Shown piece by piece: positions 8,289 through 15,895 of a stretch of DNA of 15,895 nt. This DNA comes from Usnea hakonensis (taxonomy: Eukaryota > Ascomycota > Lecanoromycetes > Lecanorales > Parmeliaceae). Position 1 is the first letter of the stretch. Each line of letters starts with the position of its first letter. The position numbers were made by a program, and so were the translations under genes. The DNA is taken from NCBI GenBank assembly GCA_013423325.1, contig BLJB01000655.1:1-15895 (forward strand). The letters run 5' to 3'. Under the pieces are notes generated by a model. That model did not search any database. It worked only from the letters and a program-made list of their open reading frames with translations, and had not been told where the DNA came from.

Positions 8289-8639
8289 AAGCCGTATTTA
8301 TTAGTAATAGAGAAATATATTATATTAACTATAAAAAATATTAATATATATATTAGTCCCCTTTTATTCTAGATCTTTAAATACTTATACTTTTAGGTAG
8401 CCTTTTTAAATAGATATATAATATCTATCTTCTTCGGCTTACCGATCGATAAAAGCTAATTTAGGTAATAGGTTTAGTAGATAGATATAATAGATAGATT
8501 AGACTTATTTTTTTTAGCTAGCTAAAAGGTAGCGATATATAAGCTTATAGTTAATAAAGTAGACGATTAGATAGATAAAGTAGCTTAGAGGTAGAAGAAA
8601 TATAACTTATTCGACTTATATATAAATAAGTATAAAGAT

Positions 8640-11600
8640 AGGTTACTTTCGTAGTTAGCTATATATTTTCTTAACTAATTTAGTTAATAAATTAGCTCTC
8701 TTAGGTACTTTAATTTTAGGTAAAATAGTATATAATATAGCCGTAATATATATAAGTTCCTTCTCGTAATTATCTACTAATTTTTATATATTACTAAGAT
8801 CCTTTATATTATACTAATAATCGAATTAAGGATTATAACTATATTATTTAATAAGATATTTAGTAGTAAATCCTCTTCCTTTTAGTACTACTCTTTTATT
8901 AATTAGGTATTCGATTTTAGAGTTAATAAAACCGTCTAGATTAATAGAAATAGCTAGTAGTTTTTTAGGGTAAAAATATTTATATAAATCGCTTTTTAGT
9001 ATAGAATATAGCTTAAATTATACTATAATAAATATATTATAAATTTTTTAATTATATAGAATATCTAATTTATACGCTAATCTACCGATTTATTATATAA
9101 CCTTAAATAGACTTATATATTAAAGTATTAGTTTACTTATAATTCCGATATAACTAGAATATTATATTTTTTATATAGCCTAAAAAGTACCTAATTACCG
9201 ACCCTAAGAAATATAAGCTAATATAACTAGTTATAATAAAATTTAGCGTTTATATAATTAAAGTCTATAATATCTTTTACTATAATATAAATAAGAGAAG
9301 GGTTAGCTTTATCTATTTTTTAGAAAAGAAGGTCTAGAGATCTATTAAGTAAAAAGCTATAGACTATTTTAATTAATAGAGGTATATCTAAATTATTAAG
9401 AAAAGACTATATAATTATTAGTATATTAAGCTATTTTATTATATCTTCTAATATATTAATATAAAACCTAAATACTACCTCTACTATTTAATTAGTTTAT
9501 TTACTAGTATTATTCGTCTATAAGTAGTATATCGTACTATAAAGTAATATAACCTTAAATAATATAAATAAATAAATCTATATTTTAGATAGAAATTTTC
9601 TATCCCTATTTAAAAAAATAGTTTATAATAAGCCCTAGTCTACTAATAGGAGCCTTTCTAATAATAGCTTACCCTATTAAATAATAATATAAGTCGACTT
9701 TTCTAGAATAAGTTAAATATATTTTAAAAACTTATAAATAATTAATATAATAATATTATATCTATTAGCTAGAGGTAGTTTAAATATAAAGTTAATAGTT
9801 AAAATATAAAATAGAATAGATAGTATAAATATAGATTATAAACTATTATAAAGAGTATACCTTCTTATCTATAGTATTAAGTAGATATAATAATAATATA
9901 TATAGTCTCGGAGCCGTCTCGTTAGACTATATATATATTAAGAATTAGAAATAATTTTATAGTATTTTTAAAACCTCGGATAAGTAGTACTATAAACTAT
10001 TTAAAAGATCTTAGATAGTAGATTTTTAGAGATATATAACTATTATTTTCCTATTATATAGTCTATATAAAAGATTAAGTTATTAAGGTTAGTAGAGTTT
10101 TTATAAACCTTAGTATTATTAAGAATAGATTTAGAGCTTTTAAGAACTATAGATAGAGATACGGGGCTAATAAGTATATTTTTATAAACTTTAAGTCTTA
10201 ATAAAAATAAATAATTTATACCTTAAATAAATAATAGAATAGTAGTATTATTTTATAAAATATTATTATTATTAATTTACTATCTAATATATCTCTAATA
10301 TCTATCTTATTTATACCCTAGTATATACTTATTATAAAATAATTTATTTATTTTAACTATTATTATAGTATATAGAATACTAGTAAAAAGAGTATCTAAT
10401 TCTAAATAATTATCTAATAGATAGTATTTATTTAGATTTACTAGATACGATAAAGTATTAGGTAGGATATATTCTTTTCTAGGTTTATAAAAAATAAGTA
10501 AGTTAAATTATTATAAGAACTAAGAGGCTTAAATTAAGCGTATATTTAATTATAAAGTAGATATAGATATAATTGAAATCTATTATATAAGATCTAAAAT
10601 TATTAAATAATCTATTTAAATATATACTAGTTTAGTAGAAAACTCGATTAAATAGTAAACCTTTTTAATAGTCTAGATAAATCCTATTATTTTAAGCTTT
10701 ATTAACTAGTAATTAGCCTCCGCCGAAATAAGGGTTTATAATAGAAATATTATTAGTTTAATTTATTAATATATCGACTATTTATTAATTTAAGCTTTAT
10801 TTTTAATATAAAATATAATAATATTAAAGCTAAATTCTTTTAATATATCTAGATTAATCTATAATATTCTTTTAGCGTCGAAATATACTAGGATTATAAG
10901 CTTAGAAAATACTTCTTATAATATTTTAAATAAGACTATTTATTTAGATATAGGTATTAATAGAACTTTCTTTAAGGTAAATTACTTATATTCTCTCTCT
11001 ACGCGCGGATTATCTTTTAATATATATATTTTTAATAATTATAATTTATATATAATTTACGCGTAAAAATAGATATATTAATAAATATATTCTATTAACC
11101 CGAGATAGTATTCTAGGTCTCCTAATATAATAGGATACTTTAGTTTACTAATAGTAGCGAGCTTATCTTTAGAGATTAATAGTTTAAATAAGTTTACCCT
11201 CTACCTAAATAGGTTAATACTAGGGTAATCTAGATAGGTTTTAACTAGGCTAATAGAAATATTAAATAATTAGAGTAGTAAAAATAACTCTTTTAGGTTT
11301 ACTAAATATAATTAAAAAGTTTTAGACCCTATTACAATATTATTAATATAGGCTTTTACTTAAATATATTATAGCTTTTTTAAAATCCTATTAATTTATC
11401 TCTATATATATATAATTAAATTAATATATTTTATAATAAGTATATTAAAGATTTCTTATTTATAATATAATATAATAATTATTATATAGCGGTAGTCGAG
11501 ATATAGTCGCTATTAATAGAAAAATAAAGTAGTATTAAGTATTAATATAAAGCTATATCTAGATAATATACTAACTATTTTATTTTATAATAGAGGTATA

Positions 11601-12003
11601 TAAGTATCTCTAAAAATTAGTTTATTTAGTACTCTAAAATTAATAATAGGTCTCCCTTTTTTCTTACTATTAGGTAGAACCTTCTAAATAATAAATATAG
11701 GGTACGCGAATAGTATTAACTAAGTAGTAAATTAAAGCTATTCTTATTTATATAATTTATTAAATATCTTATTAATTACCTCCCTATCTTAAATATCTAG
11801 GGGGTAGATTTTTATATATCTAGTAACCTTATTCTACTAGCTATTTTTAAGTAGTAATCTTATCTATTTATTTTATAGAATTCTTATAAAGCCTATATCT
11901 ACCTAAATATTAGGAAACTCTTTAATAAGGGCGGTTAATTCTACTACTTACTAAAAATTATTATATACTATAATACTATTTAGTAGTCTAGTTTTATAAA
12001 GTC
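8640..12003 (-). pseudogene. pol: Gypsy B pol: reverse transcriptase, RNase H, integrase, chromodomain
   Basis: Translating the minus strand from 12003 leftwards shows KTRLLNSIIVYNN, then KKGRPII and VLNKLIFRDTYIPL near 11660-11590 (the 'GRPVID..LNK' part of reverse transcriptase). The catalytic YIDD box follows as YINNIVI (11350-11330): both aspartates are now asparagine through G-to-A changes. DLEYYLGL lies at 11119-11096 and RNase H-like FDAKRIL..INLD..KEF near 10880-10835. The integrase C-terminus shows FLRVGN near 9200 and GRLAYKLDI near 9085-9060. A chromodomain pattern, IEYLINKRVVLKGRGFTTKY then LIK..YSYNP, runs from 8915 to about 8800. Chromodomains in this position direct chromoviruses to heterochromatin. 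The many stops mean no protein can be made. Confidence 0.8.
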
Positions 12004-12015
12004 TAAGTATAGTAG
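12004..12015. repeat. Target-site duplication, left copy
   Basis: TAAGTATAGTAG here is identical to 13083-13094 and the two copies bracket the nested element. The base before each copy (C at 12003, T at 13082) could be a RIP-altered thirteenth position. The duplicated sequence belongs to the pol frame of Gypsy B. Confidence 0.8.
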
Positions 12016-13082
12016 GTGGCCGGCGACGAGATCCAGCTGTACGTACTGCCGGCTACGAACCTGCTACTACCGTACGCGATATAAAGGTTGCTATCGTTCT
12101 ACCGTATAATATAAAAGTTACTATCGTACGCGGTTTAGTAGAGCCAAGAGGTCTTACCCCGAAAGATATAATACGTAGAGGATTAGATAAACGAGAAGAT
12201 AATAATAAATAACTATTAATAATATATTAATATCTATTAATAGCGTTACTAAGTAGTAGTAAATTATATCTATAATATAAAGAAGTATCGAGCCCTTAGA
12301 TAACCCTCCCTCTCCTCCTCGCTACGCTAACTACGCGCGCGTACGACTTCTACGATAAGCTACCCCCCTTAGAGCCTTCGCGATTTACTAAAGGAATTAC
12401 TCTATATACCCTATCTCGGGTAGTAATACTATAGATTAGATACGATATACTACTACTATAAGGTATTTAGCTACCTTAGGCCTCCTTACTCTAATAGATA
12501 GTAAATACTAAGACTCTTAGTAGACGCGTAAATATAGAGACGTAATAAACCTCTACCTAGTACTAATTAAAAGAGATAACGACTATAAGTTCTTACTAAT
12601 CTAGCGGTTATTTCTAATATATAAACCTCCCTCTTAAGACTCCGCTATATAGTTTTAACCGTAATATTAATACGCCTATTATATATAACGAACCTAGTCT
12701 ACGGCCTAATATCCGGTTAATAATTTAAATCGTACTAAGTTTTACTCTATTAGAGTATTAGAAATTAACGGCCTTACTCGAATAAGCGTATAAGATAGTT
12801 AACTTAGCCTAGACGTTAAAGCGCCGGTACTAAGTTATAGATTAACTAAAGTATATAGCGAGAACTAGAATAAAAGAAATATATAGATACGCGGTAATAT
12901 ATTAGGACTTCTTAGAAGTATAGTAGTAGGATAGAAAGTAAATATATTATTTAGTTGAAATTTTTATCTAAGGGTTTACCTTTAGGTTTCTTTAACGCCT
13001 AGCTCTACTAGTTTAGCGTTATAGTCATCCTTATTAGCTTATATCAAGTAGCTAGTATAGGCGTATAAAATAATTAATCAAT
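12016..13082 (+). mobile_element. Nested 1.07-kb insert, probably LINE- or SINE-like
   Basis: The block is bounded by 12-bp direct repeats and interrupts the pol frame of Gypsy B. Without it the frame reads STIL then RLYKTRLLN with no gap. It has no terminal inverted repeats. Its right end (GGCGTATAAAATAATTAATCAAT) is a mutated version of the tail in the second copy at 15630, which ends in repeated CAAT when read in the same orientation. Long target duplications and a simple-repeat 3' tail fit target-primed reverse transcription, so a non-LTR retrotransposon (5'-truncated LINE) or SINE is likelier than a DNA transposon. The left 150 bp are GC-rich and little mutated; the rest is RIP-affected but keeps many CpG. 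No coding domain was recognised in either strand. A Pol III B-box-like GGTTCGTAGCC on the minus strand (12061-12051) is a single, weak hint. Confidence 0.7.
12068..12131. repeat. Two tandem copies of an about 30-bp unit
   Basis: TACCGTACGCGATATAAAGG continuing to 12099, and TACCGTATAATATAAAAG continuing to 12131, align with a 2-bp gap and mostly C/T or G/A differences; both contain CTATCGT near the end. They lie in the little-mutated left end of the nested insert. Confidence 0.55.
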
Positions 13083-13094
13083 TAAGTATAGTAG
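13083..13094. repeat. Target-site duplication, right copy
   Basis: TAAGTATAGTAG, identical to 12004-12015. On the minus strand it encodes part of the STIL stretch of Gypsy B pol, which resumes on the far side of the insert at 12003. Confidence 0.8.
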
Positions 13095-14390
13095 ATAATA
13101 GATTAGTAGATATAGTAATAGTATATAAAGAAGTAGAAAAATAGTCTATTAATTTCTTAATTAATTTTAAAGTAAAATCTAGATTAATCTTTATATAGAA
13201 ATAATTATTAAAGTTTACTTTATAGATATAATTAAATCTTATCCTTTTTAAAATCTATATTAGAATATCTAAATTATTCCTTATAGTTATATAAAATATT
13301 ATATAATTAACTAAATAAGTACATATAGAAAGGCGTATAAATCTAGGTTTAAATAGAAAATCTCTATTTTTAAGTAGACTAATTTATATAATTTATAATA
13401 TAACTTAAAAGTATAGAAATATAATTACTAATTCTTTAAAAAATACCTTTTTTCTTAAGTATTTCCCGCGTAAATAATATAATACCTTAACTATACAATC
13501 TCTATATAAATTAATAATTATAGACTTTTTAGTAATATTAATTATAATTACTTTAGGTCTTAAAATATTATTACTAATTAGTATTTTAGTATAGAGATTA
13601 TCTATAATATATAGCTCTCTATAAATATAAATAATAACTTACTTATTATTTTTATTATATCTAGATATATAGATATTATATATTATATATTCTAAAGTCT
13701 TATAACTAGAACTTCCTACTCCTCTAACCTTAAGTAGTAAGGCTATTTTAGAAATAATTAAATCTAGAGCTTACTTAGCTTTCTAAGTTCTATTAATTAA
13801 ATTTACTTTATAATCTATATTTATATATATAAAATTATCGTCTTTCTTAGTATAAAGTAAGGTATATATTATAATATAAGTTTAACTTCGAAATATAAGT
13901 CTATTATCTAGCTTATTATCTAAGGTAGTAGATTTAATAATTATTAAATAATTAGAAACTTTAGAAACCTTATTAAATTTAGGCTACTTTTCTTTTATTA
14001 TAGTAGCTAATATAGATATATAATTACTTAATATTTCTAACTAATTCTAAACCTTATATTATTAACTCTAACCCTTACTATTATAGCTAATATATAGATA
14101 TTTATATAGCTTAGTTTTATTTATAAAAGACTTATTATAAATTTAATAAAATATTTCGATTTCTATAAAACTCGTAAAAGGGTTATTATTAATTAATAGT
14201 TTTTAAATATAGTAGTACTTATTTCTATAGCTATCCTTACTAGTAAAGAATATATTAAAAAAGTTATTATTTTCTTTATAACTTTCCTAGTTTTTAGTCT
14301 AGAGATCTAGTTTATTATAAACCTTATTCTTATTAGTCTATACTTAGTAGGTTACTATTTTTAGAGGAGTAGGCTACTATTATATTAGCT
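13095..14390 (-). pseudogene. Gypsy B protease and linker region
   Basis: One minus-strand frame contains YINIDYKVNLINRT at about 13827-13787, followed by LLLKVRGVGSSSYKTLEY. These match the fungal Ty3/Gypsy aspartic protease pattern of a DTG box followed by a VRG(I/V)G block. The active-site DTG is now NID (13821-13813); each change is C-to-T or G-to-A. Further on come RDFLFKPRF near 13360 and YLVNYIIFYITIRNN near 13300. These correspond to the conserved linker between protease and reverse transcriptase in this family. The frame then reaches the target-site duplication at 13094 and resumes at 12003. Right of about 14000 it looks plausible but I could not identify gag or a zinc knuckle. Confidence 0.7.
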
Positions 14391-14402
14391 AATATATATA
14401 GT

Positions 14403-14950
14403 TTAGGTACTAATTTTAGTACTAACCTCGATATTAATTTAGGTACTAATTTAAATAACCTTATTTTAATAGATACTAAGAGTACTAGGTTATAGGCTAA
14501 TATAAGAGGTAATTAGACTAAGAATTTAATATATTTAACTAAGTATTTTATAGAGGTCTTAGAACCCCGCTTTATAGTTAATTTTAACGAGACTATTAAT
14601 TACTAGAAATACTATCTAGAGGAGTAGTAGAAAGCCTAAATTATTAATATCTAAGATTTTAATAAACTTAAAAATAGCCTATCTAAATATTTTATAGAAG
14701 CTAGTATTAATAGTTACTATATAATTATTAATCTACCCTATTTTATACTTATATTATTAGTTAAAAAGAATAATAATATTAATCTTTATCCGATCTATAC
14801 TTATTTTTTAGATAATTTTAAATATTCTAGTATATATTTTAATATAAATTTTAGTAAGAATTTAAAAATTATAGCTTATTATATTTTATTATAAAGGTTT
14901 ATTAGTTATATTTTAAATTATCGAGTTCTTTTAAATACTTATTTAAAATA
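14403..14950 (+). pseudogene. Unrecognised + strand reading-frame remnant
   Basis: One + strand frame runs from a 4-residue repeat (LGTN-like units, 14405-14452) for about 180 codons with about seven stops, most possibly former CAA/CAG. Between them are protein-like stretches such as YFIEVLEPRFIVNFNETINY and FNKLKNSLSKYFIEASINSY. The opposite strand also has a long open stretch at 14400-14590, so the coding strand is uncertain: this could be gag of Gypsy B read backwards, or part of another element. No family recognised. Confidence 0.25.
14405..14452. repeat. Four tandem copies of a 12-bp unit
   Basis: AGGTACTAATTT (14405-14416), TAGTACTAACCT, CGATATTAATTT and AGGTACTAATTT (14441-14452) follow without gaps. 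The differences among them are mostly of RIP type. A 12-bp period keeps frame and would encode a 4-residue repeat on either strand. Confidence 0.6.
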
Positions 14951-15629
14951 ATATTTACTTTAAGTTATTTTAAGTTATAATATAAATTAGAGTTAAGGCT
15001 ATTATAAATAATATTTAGCTAAATCTTAATATCTTTTAAACCCGTATTTTTAGTAACTTATAGGATTTTTTATATAAACTTATATAGCTCTTATCTTTAT
15101 AATATATTATATAGAGTATATATTTTATATAATAGAGTATCTATTATTATATTATTAAGTACTTTAAATTTTTTAATTAGTATTCTTTCCTATTCTTCTA
15201 GCTTTCTATTAATTTTAACTAGTTATTTCTTATTTTTAATTAGTTCCGATAGCTATTATTATAAGGTAGGTCCCTTAAAATATATTTATAAATTAGTATA
15301 AACTAGTTTATATCCTTTAATACTAGCTATATTTTAAACTCTTTTAAAAAAAAGATAAATATCTCGAAAATAGGTTTCTTTAAATATATACTCTATTACT
15401 AGGGTACCGGAATTAACTAATTTATTATTATATATTAGATAAAAAAATCTAATATCTAAGGGATTCTAATAGTTATTAAAAGATAAGGTTAAATTATTAA
15501 TCGGTAGTATAAGACCTTAAGAAGGTATATATAAAGAACGAATAAGTATTTATAGAGTAATCTATTATTATTTAATAAACCTAGTATTTTAAAAGTTACG
15601 ACTATTAGCTCGTTAACTAGTAAAATTGA
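14951..15629. other. RIP-degraded AT-rich tract, nothing recognised
   Basis: The stretch is highly AT-rich and CpA/TpG-depleted with stops in all frames. By position it should contain the gag end or 5' leader of Gypsy B, if that element is full length, but I see no LTR end, primer-binding site or domain. Composition recovers at about 15624. Confidence 0.4.
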
Positions 15630-15895
15630 TTGATTGATTGTATTATACGCCTATGCTAGCTACTTGATGTGAGCTAATAAGGGTGCCATTATCGCTAAGC
15701 TAGCAGAGCTGGGCGTCGAAGAAACCTGAGGGCGAACCCCTAGATTAAAACTCTAACTAAATAATACGTTTTCCCTTTACTATACTCTCGAGGAGTCCTA
15801 GTATACTACCGCGTATCTTTCTTCTTCTATATCTCGACTCTTCTAGTCCTTATATTTATTTCCCTTAACCGCCTCGGCCCCTAAGGGCCGGTACG
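15630..15895 (-). mobile_element. Second, inverted copy of the nested insert (cut by window end)
   Basis: From 15630 to about 15820 this is the reverse complement of about 13081-12870, with mostly C/T and G/A differences plus a few indels. Anchors shared by both copies are TATACGCCTA, CTAGCTACTTGAT, AGCTAATAAGG and ACCGCGTATCT. This copy is much less mutated, keeping CpA and TpG. It starts with a GATT repeat (about 15627-15640), which in the element's own orientation is a CAAT-type 3' tail. Beyond about 15820 I lose the alignment. The far end, at roughly 16.7 kb if full length, is outside the window. GGCCC-CTAA-GGGCC (15876-15889) is a short palindrome here. Confidence 0.65.

Larger units (their letters stand above)
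8204..14390 (-). mobile_element. Ty3/Gypsy B chromovirus, RIP-inactivated, interrupted by a nested insert
   Basis: This is a near-complete minus-strand LTR retrotransposon. Reading leftwards the domain remnants are protease (about 13820), a pre-reverse-transcriptase linker (13370-13083, resuming at 12003), reverse transcriptase (about 11780-11040), RNase H (about 10890-10600), integrase ending near 9060 and chromodomain (8915-8760). A polypurine tract and the 3' LTR start follow. Order and motifs are those of fungal Ty3/Gypsy chromoviruses. A 1,067-bp insert (12016-13082) splits it. The gag region and 5' LTR should lie right of about 14390 but are not recognisable. Every domain carries stops and active-site changes of RIP type. 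Confidence 0.8.

Noticed and set aside
8253..8290. CRISPR-like repeat array
   Set aside because: The three 12-bp units are contiguous with no spacers, and the organism appears to be a fungus.
12051..12061. tRNA gene or Pol III promoter from the B-box-like GGTTCGTAGCC (minus strand)
   Set aside because: There is one mismatch to the B-box consensus, no cloverleaf or A box was found at the expected distance, and the orientation opposes the apparent 3' tail of the element.
12870..15820. About 200-bp inverted repeats taken as the terminal inverted repeats of one 2.9-kb DNA transposon
   Set aside because: The left arm is the end of a 1,067-bp block with its own 12-bp target duplication, and the DNA between the arms is Gypsy B protease and neighbouring sequence. 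Two inverted copies of one element explain it better.
15875..15890. CGGCCC-CTAA-GGGCCG palindrome as a terminator or operator
   Set aside because: It is a single short GC palindrome at the window edge inside a repeat copy, with nothing nearby to regulate.

Overview
The window looks like nuclear DNA of a filamentous ascomycete (Pezizomycotina) that has, or had, active repeat-induced point mutation (RIP). About 13 of the 15.9 kb is very AT-rich and almost free of CpA and TpG while full of TpA. The recognisable coding remnants there are retrotransposon genes full of TAA/TAG stops. Two copies of one LTR fragment differ by about 18 transitions and no transversion over 115 bp, counted by eye. I cannot name the species.

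Layout. 1-115 is the end of an LTR (family A). 116-2631 is RIP-mutated sequence I cannot identify. 2692-2806 is a second family A LTR copy, followed by a polypurine tract (on the minus strand) and the 3' end of a minus-strand Ty3/Gypsy element whose integrase C-terminus reads up to about 4013. About 4014-6995 is a RIP-spared island of normal composition with one convincing host gene, 4849-6726 (+). Its product is a nuclear-type protein with a PD-(D/E)XK-like core resembling the fungal DUF7924 family. I predict a 54-nt in-frame intron at 5527-5580. Two kinds of dyad-symmetric site lie upstream. A convergent minus-strand reading frame crosses the island's right edge (about 7440 to 6855).

From about 8204 rightwards lies a second, unrelated minus-strand Ty3/Gypsy element (family B, a chromovirus). 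It runs from its 3' LTR and polypurine tract through chromodomain, integrase, RNase H, reverse transcriptase and protease remnants to at least about 14390. Its pol frame is interrupted by a 1,067-bp element (12016-13082) flanked by a 12-bp target-site duplication; removing the insert and one duplication copy restores the pol reading frame exactly. A second copy of that insert, inverted, begins near 15630 with a GATT-repeat tail and runs off the window. The rest (about 14950-15629 and 7500-8200) is RIP-degraded and unidentified.

Together this is a nested retrotransposon graveyard surrounding a small spared gene island, the 'two-speed' arrangement known from many plant-associated ascomycetes. 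The most interesting points are the clean nested insertion, the isolated nuclease-like gene with its palindromic upstream sites, and the reading frame that straddles the RIP border.
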